A stretch of DNA of 64,000 nt from NCBI GenBank assembly GCA_950097015.1, contig CATNEN010000007.1, forward strand, positions 7,245,001-7,309,000, written 5' to 3'. Below the pieces are notes generated by a model. It was not told the DNA's origin, searched no databases, and worked only from the letters and a program-made list of their open reading frames with translations. Each line of letters starts with the position of its first letter. Position 1 is the stretch's first letter. Made by a program: the position numbers and the translations under genes. This DNA is from Macrostomum hystrix (lineage: Eukaryota > Platyhelminthes > Macrostomidae). This document shows positions 25,296-36,304 of the stretch, one piece after another.

Positions 25296-28200
25296 TGTAC
25301 TTTTGCTTCGCTTTCCCTCGCCTTCTGCTTGCTGGCCATCATTTTGTTGGTTGTGTGTGCTCCAGTCTAGCCGCGGCTGTGTTGTCCGTGTTTTTTTAGG
25401 CGCAGCAACAACTATCACAAAAACTGCGATTTCTCTGGTTCCACCTTGTGAACTTTTAACCAACGCTGCTCAAAGTAAGCCCGCCTGCTTCTAGCAGATA
25501 AGTCGGCGGCGCTACTGACTTTCTGTGGATTAGGAAGATTCCCATATCGCTAAACAGAACAACTCACTTTAGCAAGGCCGCCTAGATTTGGAATAGATGG
25601 CTAAGCTTGTCTGTCCGCAAAGAGAGACATTTTTGGATCTGACTGTTCTTCGATCATATTGCTAAGATTTGATTTCATCTCTTAACCACCTCTCTAAATC
25701 TTTAGATCTTTGTCTTTAGAACCACATCTCTAGATCTCTAAATCTCTAGATCTTTGTCTTTAGAACCACATCTCTAGATCTCTAAATCTCTAGATCTTTG
25801 TCTTTAGAACCACATCTCTAGATCTCTAAATCTCTAGATCTTTGTCTTTAGAACCACATCTCTAGATCTTGACATTTAGAACCGTATCTCTAGATATTTA
25901 TGTCTAGAACCACATCTCTAGATTCTAGAACGACATCTCTAGATTCTAGAACCACATCTCTCGATTCTTAGATTCTAGAACCACATTTCTAGATTCTTAG
26001 ATTCTAGAACCACATCTCTTCATTCTTAGATTCTAGAACCACATCTCTTCATTCTTAGATTCTAGAACCACATCTCTTCATTCTTAGATTCTAGAACCAC
26101 ATTTCTAGATTCTAGAACCACATCTCTCGATTCTTAGATTCTAGAACCACATTTCTAGATTCTTAGATTCTAGAACCACATCTCTTCATTCTTAGATTCT
26201 AGAACCACATTTCTAGATTCTAGAACCACATCTCTCGATTCTTAGATTCTAGAACCACATTTCTAGATTCTTAGATTCTAGAACCACGTCTCTTCATTCT
26301 TAGATTCTAGAACCACGTCTCTTCATTCTTAGATTCTAGAACCACGTCTCTAGATTCTTAGATTCTATTTATAGAACCACATCTCTAGATACTTAGATTC
26401 TAGAACCACATCTCTAGATTCTTAGATTCTATTTATAGAACCACATCTCTAGATATCTAAATCTCTAGATCTTTGTCTTTAGAAGATCTAGATTCTAGAT
26501 TCTTAGATTTTATTTATAGAACCACATCTCTAGATTCTTAGATTCTAGAACCACATCTCTAGATTCTTAGATTCTAGAACCACATCTCTAGATTCTTAGA
26601 TTTTATTTATAGAATCACATCTCTAGATTCTTAGATTCTATTTATAGAACCACATCTCTCGATTCTTAGATTCTAGAACCTCGTTTCTAGATTCTTAGAT
26701 TCTATTTTTAGAACCACATCTCTAGATCTCTAAATCTCTAGATCTTTGTCTTTAGAACCACATCTCCAGATCTTGACATTTAGAACCGTATCTCTAGATA
26801 TTTATGTCTAGAACCACATCTCTAGATTCTAGAACGACATCTCTAGATTCTAGAACCACATCTCTAGATTCTAGAACCACATCTCTAGATTCTTAGATTC
26901 TAGAACCACGTCTCTTCATTCTTAGATTCTATTTATAGAACCACATCTCTAGATTCTTAGATTCTAGAACCACGACTCTTCATTCTTAGATTCTAGAACC
27001 ACGTCTCTTCATTCTTAGATTCTAGAACCACATCTCTAGATTCTTAGATTCTAGAACCACATCTCTAGATTCTAGAACCACATCTCTAGATTCTAGAACC
27101 ACGTCTCTTGATTCTTAGATTCTAGAACCACGTCTCTTCATTCTTAGATTCTATTTATAGAACCACATCTCTAGATTCTTAGATTCTAGAACCACGACTC
27201 TTCATTCTTAGATTCTAGAACCACGTCTCTTCATTCTTAGATTCTAGAACCACGACTCTTCATTCTTAGATTCTAGAACCACGACTCTTCATTCTTAGAT
27301 TCTAGAACCACGTCTCTTCATTCTTAGATTCTAGAACCACGACTCTTCATTCTTAGATTCTAGAACCACGTCTCTTCATTCTTAGATTCTATTTATAGAA
27401 CCACATCTCTAGATTCTTAGATTCTAGAACCACGTCTCTTCATTCTTAGATTCTATTTATAGAACCACATCTCTAGATTCTTAGATTCTAGAACCACGAC
27501 TCTTCATTCTTAGATTCTAGAACCACGTCTCTTCATTCTTAGATTCTAGAACCACATCTCTAGATTCTTAGATTCTAGAACCACGTCTCTTCATTCTTAG
27601 ATTCTATTTATAGAACCACATCTCTAGATTCTTAGATTCTAGAACCACGTCTCTTCATTCTTAGATTCTATTTATAGAACCACATCTCTAGATTCTTAGA
27701 TTCTAGAACCACGACTCTTCATTCTTAGATTCTAGAACCACGTCTCTTCATTCTTAGATTCTAGAACCACGTCTCTTCATTCTTAGATTCTATTTATAGA
27801 ACCACATCTCTAGATTCTTAGATTCTAGAACCACGTCTCTTCATTCTTAGATTCTATTTATAGAACCACATCTCTAGATTCTTAGATTCTAGAACCACGA
27901 CTCTTCATTCTTAGATTCTAGAACCACGTCTCTTCATTCTTAGATTCTAGAACCACGTCTCTTCATTCTTAGATTCTATTTATAGAACCACATCTCTAGA
28001 TTCTTAGATTCTAGAACCACGACTCTTCATTCTTAGATTCTAGAACCACGTCTCTTCATTCTTAGATTCTAGAACCACATCTCTAGATTCTTAGATTCTA
28101 GAACCACGACTCTTCATTCTTAGATTCTAGAACCACATGTCTAGATTCTTAGATTCTAGAACCACATCTCTAGATTCTTAGATTTTATTTATAGAACCAC

Positions 28201-31200
28201 ATCTCTAGATTCTTAGATTTTATTTATAGAACCACATCTCTAGATTCTTAGATTCTATTTATAGAACCACATCTCTCGATTCTTAGATTCTTGAACCTCG
28301 TTTCTAGATTCTTAGATTCTATTTTTAGAACCACATCTCTAGATCTCTAAATCTCTAGATCTTTGTCTTTAGAACCACATCTCTAGATCTTGACATTTAG
28401 AACCGTATCTCTAGATATTTATGTCTAGAACCACATCTCTAGATTCTAGAACGACATCTCTAGATTCTAGAACCACATCTCTAGATTCTAGAACCACGTC
28501 TCTTGATTCTTAGATTCTAGAACCACGTCTCTTCATTCTTAGATTCTAGAAACACGTCTCTTCATTCTTAGATTCTATTTATAGAACCACATCTCTAGAT
28601 TCTTAGATTCTAGAACCACGACTCTTCATTGTTAGATTCTATTTATAGAACCACATCTCTAGATTCTTAGATTCTAGAACCACGACTCTTCATTCTTAGA
28701 TTCTAGAACCACGTCTCTTCATTCTTAGATTCTAGAACCACATCTCTAGATTCTTAGATTCTAGAACTACATCTCTAGATCTTCATCTCTAGAACCACAT
28801 CTCTAGATCTTCATCTTTAGAACCACATCTCTAGATCTTCATCTTTAGAACTACATCTCTGGATCTTCATCTCTAGAACCGTGGCATTAGTTCTCGTCCA
28901 CTAAACCAAGAGTTCGAAGCGGGCAGCCGCGGTGCTTTCCTGAGCTCTCTCGTTGCTCAAAGCTGGCTTCTAGGCAAGGAACAAGAGGGAGATGAAGAAG
29001 GCGCCGCTCGGAGGCGAGGAAGAGAGAAGGAAAAGAATGCCGGGTTTTGGGGTGGTGGCGGCTCTCGGTTGCCCTTGGATCCGCAGCCGTTCAGGCGTGG
29101 CAAATTTGATGACAAAATCAATTTCCCCAGAAATGTCCCAGAGAGCACTTGAGTCCGTCCCCTCCGGGCCAGTAGACAGAGCAGACAGTTGGCAACGGTA
29201 AAGGAGACCATTGCTGGGGCTCTGTTAAAAGGCTCGCTGGGATTTCCAATTCCCAGCGGCGGCTGCTCGAGTGGGCATCGCAGTGTGAGGGTAGCGGAGT
29301 TATTTTGTGTAAGATTTCGTGGCGAGCGTCTCCGCTTCTGTCTGTCTGTCTGTTTCTGTCTCTCATCTCCCACCAGCCCTTGGCTCGGGGCAGGGATGGT
29401 GCTAGCTGGCATGATTTTTCACGGGCACTTCACCCCTTCCCCCCCCTACCCCATCTTAATGATCGGGTTTGGTCCGCGCCTTGTCTGCAGATTATCATAT
29501 TCGATTTTTCCTTCCGCTGCCAGACAGCTTCGCGAATTTCTCCTATCGCCTCCGTCCTCCAGCTTCCCACGAGTCGCTCATCCCAGTCTCGGGGGGGGGC
29601 AGAAGCAGCCCCCCAACTCTAATCAGTCGGACTTTATTGGCTAACTTATCGAATGTAACTCACTAGTCGAATTCTCGACAACAGTTTCTGTATCTGAGAT
29701 TGGCTCTAGATTTGCCAATGGAAGCTAGAATAATGAATGATTTGGGCAACTGTAGGCGTAGCGGAGGACCATTTTAGGACCGAGAAGATCGGGGTTGTGG
29801 AGGACCATTTTAGGACCGAGAATATCCGGGTTGTGGAGGACCATTTTAGGACCGAGAATATCCGGGTTGTGGAGGACCATTTTAGGACCGAGAAGATCGG
29901 GGCTGTGGAGGACCATTTTAGGACCGAGAAGATCGGGTTGTGGAGGACCATTTTAGGACCGAGAAGATCGGGGCTGTGGAGGACCATTTTAGGACCGAGA
30001 AGATCGGGGTTGTGGAGGACCATTTTAGGACCGAAAAGATACGGGTTGTGGAGGACCATTTTAGGACCGAGAATATCCGGGTTGTGGAGGACCATTTTAG
30101 GACCGAGAAGATCGGGGCTGTGGAGGACCATTTTAGGACCGAGAAGATCGGGGTTGTGGAGGACCATTTTAGGACCGAGAATATCCGGGTTGTGGAGGAC
30201 CATTTTAGGACCGAGAAGATCGGGGCTGTGGAGGACCATTTTAGGACCGAGAAGATCGGGGCTGTGGAGGACCATTTTAGGACCGAGAAGATCGGGGCTG
30301 TGGAGGACCATTTTAGGACCGAGAAGATCGGGGTTGTGGAGGACCATTTTAGGACCGAAAAGATACGGGTTGTGGAGGACCATTTTAGGACCGAGAATAT
30401 CCGGGTTGTGGAGGACCATTTTAGGACCGAGAAGATCGGGGCTGTGGAGGACCATTTTAGGACCGAGAAGATCGGGGTTGTGGAGGACCATTTTAGGACC
30501 GAGAAGATCGGGGGTTGTGGAGGACCATTTTAGGACCGAGAAGATCGGGGTTGTGGAGGACCATTTTAGGACCGAGAAGATCCGGGCTGTGGAGGACCAT
30601 TTTGGCGCCAATCCAACGGGCCATAGAAATTGCCAAAAGGACACCCTGTTAAACCCCTTCAATTTTCCCATTCGCAGCCCTTAAGGAGGCCTTTAACTTT
30701 TTCGACATCGACCACGACGGTCGCATCACAGCCGGCGAGCTGCACAAGGTGCTGAAGTTTCTCGGCACCAAAGTCACGGAGAATGAAGTGAAGATGATGA
30801 TTGCCGATGTTGACAGCGACGGTAAGGAACCCTGTCTCTCTGATCTGCTAATCTCGTCCCCCTGACACTACTCACCTGTCAATCTCCCCCGTTGTCTCTC
30901 ACCTACAGGCAATGGCACGGTGGAGTTCAACGAGTTCCTCAAAATGATGAAGAAATACTACAGGAAGAACGCGCACTCCCACACAGAAGACGCCGATATG
31001 TGGGAGGCATTCAAGGTTTGTGTCCTTGCTTAAATGCTGACCTGCAACTTGGGCTGAGGGTCTGAGTGGACAGCGGCAATTTAACAGTGACCCTCCCTGA
31101 ACTACCTGAGGATTTAGACAGTAACCCTCCCTGAACTACCTGAGGATTTAGACAGTGACCCTCCCTGAACTACCTGAGAATTTATACAGTGATCCTCCCT

Positions 31201-32734
31201 GAACTACCTGAGAATTTATACAGTGACCCTCCCTGAACTACCTGAGGATTTAGACAGTGACCCTCCCTGAACTACCTGAGGATTTCGACAGTGACCCTCC
31301 CTGAACTACCTTGAGGATTTAGACAGTGACCCTCCCTGAACTACCTGAGGATTTAGACAGTGACCCTCCCTGAACTACCTGAGAATTTATACAGTGACCC
31401 TCCCTGAACTACCTGAGGATTTAGACAGTGACCCTCCCTGAACTACCTGAGGATTTAGACAGTGACCCTCCCTGAACTACCTGAGGATTTAGACAGTGAC
31501 CCTCCCTGAACTACCTGAGGATTTAGACAGTGACCCTCCCTGAACTACCTGAGGATTTAGACAGTGACCCTCCCTGAACTACCTGAGAATTTAGACAGTG
31601 ACCCTCCCTGAACTACCTGAGGATTTAGACAGTGACCCTCCCTGAACTACCTGAGGATTTAGACAGTGACCATCCCTGAACTACCTGAGGATTTAGACAG
31701 TGACCATCCCTGAACTACCTGAGGATTTAGACAGTGACCCTCCCTGAATTTACGGATGATTAGGTAGCTATCCACCCTGAATTACCGGATGATTAGGTAG
31801 CTATCCACCCTGAATTACCGGATGATTAGGTAGCTATCCACCCTGAATTACCGGATGATTAGGTAGCTATCCACCCTGAATTTCCGGATGATTAGGTAGC
31901 GATCCACCCTGAATTTCCGGATGATTAGGTAGCTATCCATCCTGAATTACCGGATTCGGTCCCTGAAGGTTCTGAACTCAAAGGTCGTTAGTCATTTTCA
32001 ACCTGAAAACATCACCCAACAGGCATTCGATCACAATGGCGATAACTACATTGACTTCGCCGAAATTAAGAAGACCATGCACTTCCTTGGCGAGGAGGTC
32101 TCAGACGAGGACGTCCAGTCAATGATCAACGAGGCGGACGCTGATAATGACGGCCGAATCAACTTTGAGGGTGAGAACATTTTCGCAGACTAAGAAACAC
32201 CTGTCAGAGGCAGTGTGGAAAGTGTGGAAAGTGTGGAATGAATTGAATGTGGATAGGAATGAAGGCAAAGTAAACACAGGGCGGGGCGTGACTATGGCGC
32301 CGGTTAAAAATCGATTTTGCTAAGGTGAGAAATTGAATGACAGAGTGGCAGCGCCTTTTGGTTCGCTAGTTGCACTTTAAAGACCATTATTCAAAACAGG
32401 TTTTTTCTCTAGTATCGCATCAAGAAATAAATGTGACCTTGAGAACCGTGCTCAAAGTTTTGCAGTGTGCTTGAGATTAAGGATTGACGTCTGCTGGATG
32501 TGGGCGATCTTGGCGCCTCCGCCCCGCCCGGCTGCCCTAATTAGTAGGGCTCCCTCCGCCCCCTGCCAAGTCTTCTGCTTCCTGTGCTCCCGTGGCAGAA
32601 TGGAAAAAGTTGAAGAAGTTTTCTAGGAAAGTCATTAGCGAGAGTTGCTCAAGATGGCCGCCTCCCTCCCACCTCTTGCAGAGTTCAAGAAGATGATGCT
32701 GGTCATGCAGCAGAGAAGCGAGAACCACTGCTGA
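17057..32734 (+). CDS. Calmodulin-like protein with four EF-hands, long isoform (240 aa)
   Basis: Exons 17057-17200, 21346-21435, 21647-21683, 30678-30821, 30909-31015, 32023-32170 and 32682-32734 join in phase (0,0,1,1,0,1). The first 90 residues are a low-complexity Ser/Ala/Gln/Asn-rich extension. The calmodulin-like core starts at ALKEAFNFFD. EF-hand loops: DIDHDGRITAGE (100-111), DSDGNGTVEFNE (136-147), DHNGDNYIDFAE (177-188) and DADNDGRINFEE (213-224). All four keep acidic positions 1 and 12, so calcium binding is likely at all sites; loop 3 has Asn instead of Gly at position 6. The central linker is KKYYRKNAHSHTEDADMWEAF. The role is presumably as a calcium sensor; the target is unknown. 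It differs too much from textbook calmodulin to be called that, and troponin C is the alternative. The start is the first ATG after good acceptors near 16922-16955; an ATG-TGA sits upstream at about 16981. Introns carry many minisatellites. Confidence 0.82.
17455..17790. repeat. 24-bp minisatellite in EF-hand gene intron
   Basis: About 14 copies with core AGGGAGAGATGTAGGG followed by AAAGTGTC. It begins about 255 bp after the donor of the exon at 17057. Confidence 0.94.
17791..18830. other. Intronic sequence, no feature seen
   Basis: No exon, RNA gene or repeat was supported in this part of the 17201-21345 intron. Confidence 0.45.
18831..19322. repeat. 21-bp minisatellite in EF-hand gene intron
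   Basis: About 23 copies with core GATAAGGACTGCAGTGTG. Because 21 is a multiple of three, both strands stay open as reading frames; this is a by-product of the period, not evidence of a gene. Confidence 0.95.
19312..19600. repeat. 32-bp minisatellite next to the 21-bp array
   Basis: About 9 copies with core GGCTTATGGAGCATCAGG, joined by AGGCAGTGTGAC. It shares CAGTGTGACAG with the preceding 21-bp array, so it probably grew from the edge of that array. Confidence 0.94.
20284..20830. repeat. 19-bp minisatellite in EF-hand gene intron
   Basis: About 28 copies of GGGTTTGTGATGAACTTTC, with GATCAACATTC, GATGATCTTTC and similar variants. Confidence 0.94.
21755..22115. repeat. 33-bp minisatellite in EF-hand gene intron
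   Basis: About 11 copies with core CTGCCTAGTCTACTCAGT followed by ATTATACGCACTG. It begins about 70 bp after the donor at 21684. The copies drift progressively at the right end (CTCAGT to CTCAAT to CTCGAT). Confidence 0.93.
22116..23910. other. Intron, includes candidate promoter for the short isoform
   Basis: Non-repetitive GC-moderate sequence between the 33-bp array and the alternative first exon. No coding exon was supported. The absence of arrays just upstream of 23911 is compatible with a conserved promoter, but no definite TATA box is seen. Confidence 0.4.
23911..23962 (+). CDS. Alternative coding first exon of the EF-hand gene (short isoform, 167 aa)
   Basis: ATG at 23911 opens MAEAADTNGNSREPSDR and ends in phase 1 at a donor, CGTG|GTAATG (23963). 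Phase 1 is what the exon at 30678 requires, giving DR-A-LKEAFNF. The resulting protein is 167 aa, close to a normal calmodulin length plus a short tail, and it skips the 90-residue low-complexity N-terminus. It implies a second promoter inside the long isoform's third intron. An initiator-like ATCAGTGA lies about 60 bp upstream of the ATG. No transcript evidence is available here. Confidence 0.6.
24098..24353. repeat. (CAGT)n microsatellite, about 64 copies
   Basis: An apparently uninterrupted tetranucleotide run of about 256 bp, starting about 135 bp after the alternative exon donor. Its purity suggests it is young and length-variable. Confidence 0.98.
24354..25690. other. Intronic sequence with short microsatellites
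   Basis: Contains a CAG/CAGCAG run at about 24910-24952 and a (GT)n run at about 25257-25294. No exon was recognised. Confidence 0.6.
25690..28880. repeat. Compound TCTAGA-rich satellite, about 3.2 kb
   Basis: A mosaic of short modules: TCTAGAACCACATCTCTAGA, TTCTTAGATTC, TATTTATAGAACCAC, and a GATCTTTGTCTTTAG variant at the ends. Larger blocks recur; the segment with TCTTGACATTTAGAACCG appears near 25865, 26770 and 28388. The region is dense in TCTAGA and AGATCT palindromes. It lies in the intron before the first EF-hand exon. Confidence 0.93.
28881..29760. other. Unique intronic sequence between two arrays
   Basis: GC-richer non-repetitive DNA with open frames on both strands but no recognised protein and no convincing splice pairing. 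Confidence 0.45.
29765..30605. repeat. 36-bp minisatellite before the first EF-hand exon
   Basis: About 23 copies with core GGACCATTTTAGGACCGAG followed by AAGATCGGGGTTGTGGA. It ends about 70 bp before the acceptor at 30677. The 36-bp period keeps frames open on both strands for over 300 codons, which should not be read as genes. Confidence 0.95.
31068..31750. repeat. 34-bp minisatellite in EF-hand gene intron
   Basis: About 20 copies with core CAGTGACCCTCCCTGAAC followed by TACCTGAGGATTTAGA. It starts about 50 bp after the donor at 31016. Confidence 0.95.
31740..31960. repeat. 33-bp minisatellite contiguous with the 34-bp array
   Basis: About 6 to 7 copies with core GGATGATTAGGTAGC and TATCCACCCTGAATTACC. 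It ends about 60 bp before the acceptor at 32022. The CCCTGAA segment is common to both arrays. Confidence 0.93.
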
Positions 32735-33350
32735 GCCAACTGTCTCTCACGCGCCCGACTCCCCACCCCCCTAGTCTCTACCTTTGTTCCCAATCTACCT
32801 GCTACGTTTTCTAATCCCTTCATATTACCTACTTCCTACTCCACAATCTGAACTTGTAAATTTGATGTTTTTTATTCCTGGCATTCCGATGTAGGTGCAA
32901 ATTAAAGTGATCGTACTGGCGAGACCCTTCTGCGCTACTCGCCACTGTCTGATCCCGAAACCCAGCGGAATCTCGTGTTGACCGCCCCCGCCCGTCACCG
33001 CCTGCTCGATGTTAATTTCCTCTTGTGCACTTATAAAGCTGGATCGCATTGCATATTCCTTTATTTGTTTATCTCTCTTTACTCTCTGTTTTATCTACTG
33101 TTAGTAGACATTGACGCTAATCCCCATGTTTCCTAATGCTTCATTCATCATTCTGTTCTCATTAGCCATGGCTGCGCATTGTTGCATTCGGAATCTCGGC
33201 AGGCAAAGCGCTTTGCGTTTCGTCGATGATTTTTAGACATCGCGAGCGATTGGATTGCAGTTAAAGCATAAGTTACACCTGGATTGGCCTACCTTTCTCT
33301 TACTAAAAGTATATATAGCACCTGAACCTTCTAATACCCCGCCCATGGCA
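32735..33350. other. 3' flank of EF-hand gene
   Basis: Likely 3' UTR and downstream sequence. ATTAAA at 32901-32906 is a possible poly(A) signal about 170 nt after the stop. No ORF was supported. Confidence 0.4.
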
Positions 33351-33354
33351 CCTG

Positions 33355-33640
33355 ACTCCCTGCCCAGCTGACACCCACCTCATTTCCTGCCCTGCTGGCA
33401 CCCACCTCATTTCCTGCCCTGCTGGCACCCACCTCATTCCCTGCCTTGCTGTCATCCACCTTATTTCTTGCCCTGCTGACACCAACCTCATTCCCTGCCC
33501 TGCTGACACCAACCTCATTCCCTGCCCTGCTGACACCAACCTCATTCCCTGCCCTGCTGGCACCAACCTCGTTCCCTGCCCTGCTGGCACCCACCTCATT
33601 CCCTGCCCTGCTGGCACCAACCTCATTCCCTGTCCTGCAC
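33355..33640. repeat. 27-bp minisatellite
   Basis: About 10 copies with core CATTCCCTGCCCTGCTG and ACACCAACCT. Intergenic, between convergent genes. Confidence 0.94.
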
Positions 33641-35020
33641 GTACTCCCCCCACTCCCAAGGTGCCTCACCTCTTTGATTTGTTCAAAGCACCGGTCCCAC
33701 CTCGCGCCATCCGGGGACACTAATGCTTACAAATACGAGTGCCTAAAATAGTTGAAGCCATTAATTAGCATCTTCTATTTATCCATGATCCAGATATGGC
33801 TAATTTACGAGCGTAGTTACCGAATTCATGTTTTTGTAATCTCGAGCAGTCCTTATTTTTGCATAGAATCTCCTATTTTCGCTTGATGGCTGAGTTGTAT
33901 TCTCAGACGAGCTGGCCTGTATTTTGTCATAATAAATCATATTTTATCGCTTGCTATCATAGCAATGAATCCAAACTGTCATACTGCAGTCTGAGTTCCA
34001 TTTTTCACACCATAGAATCATATTCTGGTCTATTCTCAAAGCAATCTGTTCTAACTAGCTCTGTTTGCCTGTTCGCGCAGCCACCTTTTTTCTATCCTTA
34101 TGACTTATTATTTCTATTTCTTTGTTAAAAACTGTGCAACTAATTAATTACTAAATGTGCACCTTTTTAGTGCCCAACTGTCGGACACTAACCTGTCACT
34201 CGCGCCATTATTGTTGTAAGTCAATTAACTGTAAATAAATATTCAAACTGCCATCCCCACGCCATCTAATAAATTTACAGATTCCAGCTGTTTTAGAATA
34301 ATGCCCTGAAGCGACTAAATATAAGCGACAATTAACTTCTTTTCCGGATGTATTCCAGTATAGATTTTCTAAATACCCTAAATTCCCTGCACAATTTCTA
34401 TCATAACATTTCTATCTAGTGCTTTTTTATTTATTCTGTCAATTTCCATTATCAAATTGTATTGGTTTCCATGGTAATTTTATTGATGAAAGCAGCTTCA
34501 TCATTTCGCTCCTGTCTTCTTCAGTGGGGCATTGTTTGTTCGGTCTCCAATGTTGTTTAGAGTTTTCCTGGCACTGTTTTTGGATATTTAAACGCGCCCA
34601 GGAGATGAAGATATTTTTTTCGATTGGCGACTATTTTTCTCTCATTTTTCTGCCGCGATGATTTTGTCAAGAAATGAGCATCATTCCCTCTCCAATGACT
34701 GCTTTGGTAGCAAAGTCATGAAATAATGCAATGAGTGTAATTCGAAAACGGAGGTCTGCCCAATGTGAGTGTTGAACAGCCAGTCAGACTAGACTAATCA
34801 GTAAAATGGGTACTTAACGCTGTCAATCTTAAAATTCAATCTAGAAAGAAACGACACACAAAAATACACAGAGAGACTGGCGCTGCGATAGCGCGCGTTC
34901 TTATTAGTGAAGTATTTTTTACTCCTTCACCACTGAACAAGCTGGGTTTTTGTTGATTGCTTTTTAATTCTATTTGCTAATCTGCTTTTCAAGTCTGAGA
35001 TCTGTGCACATTCTGCACTG
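33641..35020. other. AT-rich intergenic sequence
   Basis: No gene seen. AATAAA-type signals occur on the + strand near 33941 and 34233 and could be distal poly(A) sites for the EF-hand gene. Confidence 0.4.
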
Positions 35021-35024
35021 TCCA

Positions 35025-35735
35025 TCAGTGCGTTGGTAGGTTACCTTCAGGACTTCAGTACACTCATTCAGTGCTTTGGTAGGTTTCCTTCAGGACTTCA
35101 GTACACTACTTCAGTGCGTTGGTAGGTTTCCTTCAGGGCTCCAATACACTTCTTCAGTGCGTTGGTAGATTCCATTCAGGGCTCCAATACACTTCTTCAC
35201 TGCGTTGGTAGGTTCCCTTCAGGGCTCCAATACCCTCATTCAGTGCTTTGGTAGGTTCCATTCAGGGCTCCAATACACTCATTCAGTGCATTGGTAGGTT
35301 CCCTTCGGGGCTCCAATACACCCCTTCAATGGGTTGGTAGGTTCCCTTCAGGGCTCCAATACACTCCTTCAATGGGTTGGTAGGTTCCCTTCAGGGCTCC
35401 AATACACTCCTTCAATGGGTTGGTAGGTTCCCTTCAGGGCTCCAATACACTCCTTCAATGGGTTGGTAGGTTCCCTTCAGGGCTCCAATACACTCCTTTA
35501 GTGCGTTGGTAGGTTCCCTTCAGGGCTCCAATACACTCCTTCAATGGGTTGGTAGGTTCCCTTCAGGGCTCCAATACACTCCTTCAATGGGTTGGTAGGT
35601 TCCCTTCAGGGCTCCAATACACTCCTTTAGTGCGTTGGTAGGTTCCCTTCAGGGCTCCAATACACTCCTTCAGTGCGTTGGTAGGTTCCCTTCAGGGCTC
35701 CAATACACTCCTTCAGTGCGTTGGTAGGTTCCCCA
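35025..35735. repeat. 43-bp minisatellite
   Basis: About 16 copies with core TTGGTAGGTTCCCTTCAGGG followed by CTCCAATACACTCCTTCA. Intergenic, beyond the 3' end of the VMAT gene. Confidence 0.95.
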
Positions 35736-36019
35736 GAGGCCCTCAGTTTTTAATTGCGTCACTAGTGCGAAGGCCTCAACCAATCAATCAATACCTGGCA
35801 GCTTCTCTCAGAGCCTCCTCATTCAGCGGAAGTTCCGCCTTTCTGCACCTTGAGTGTCCGACCCCAACAAAAATGAAGCCAAGAGCCAAAGTCCACAGGA
35901 CTGCTTTGAATGCCACAAACGAAGGGAGGAAAATAAATATGAGTCACTGTTGCCACAGAGATCTACGTTTAATTATCTGATTTAGTTTGATTTGTTTGGG
36001 TGATTAAATATCGACTAAT

Positions 36020-36025
36020 TTTATT
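36020..36025 (-). terminator. Candidate VMAT poly(A) signal
   Basis: AATAAA on the minus strand, about 280 nt downstream of the VMAT stop codon. It is the first canonical signal noticed there. Confidence 0.4.
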
Positions 36026-36304
36026 AATAAGCATTCGACCACGCACTCACTAAGCAAAGTTCTAACGCGGAATGAGTAACATTGTGAGCCGTAGCTCATC
36101 TATTGCTAGATCTCACTAAGATAGTAGTGAGTGGCGCTCAAGCCTACTCAATTGAGTAGTGTCAGTTGTGCGTACTCTGGGCTAGGAATAGCGGATAATT
36201 TAGTTGTCAGTTTGGTTAAATATTTGCCTCGCCAGTCAGTTGCGATGAGTCTCCATCGAGTGAGACCCGTGAGACTCTCGGCTGAGTTTGAGTAGACTCA
36301 AAGG

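Noticed and set aside
29706..30684. Overlapping open frames of over 300 codons on both strands
   Set aside because: Product of the 36-bp period (a multiple of three) of the intronic array; several frames on both strands are open at once.
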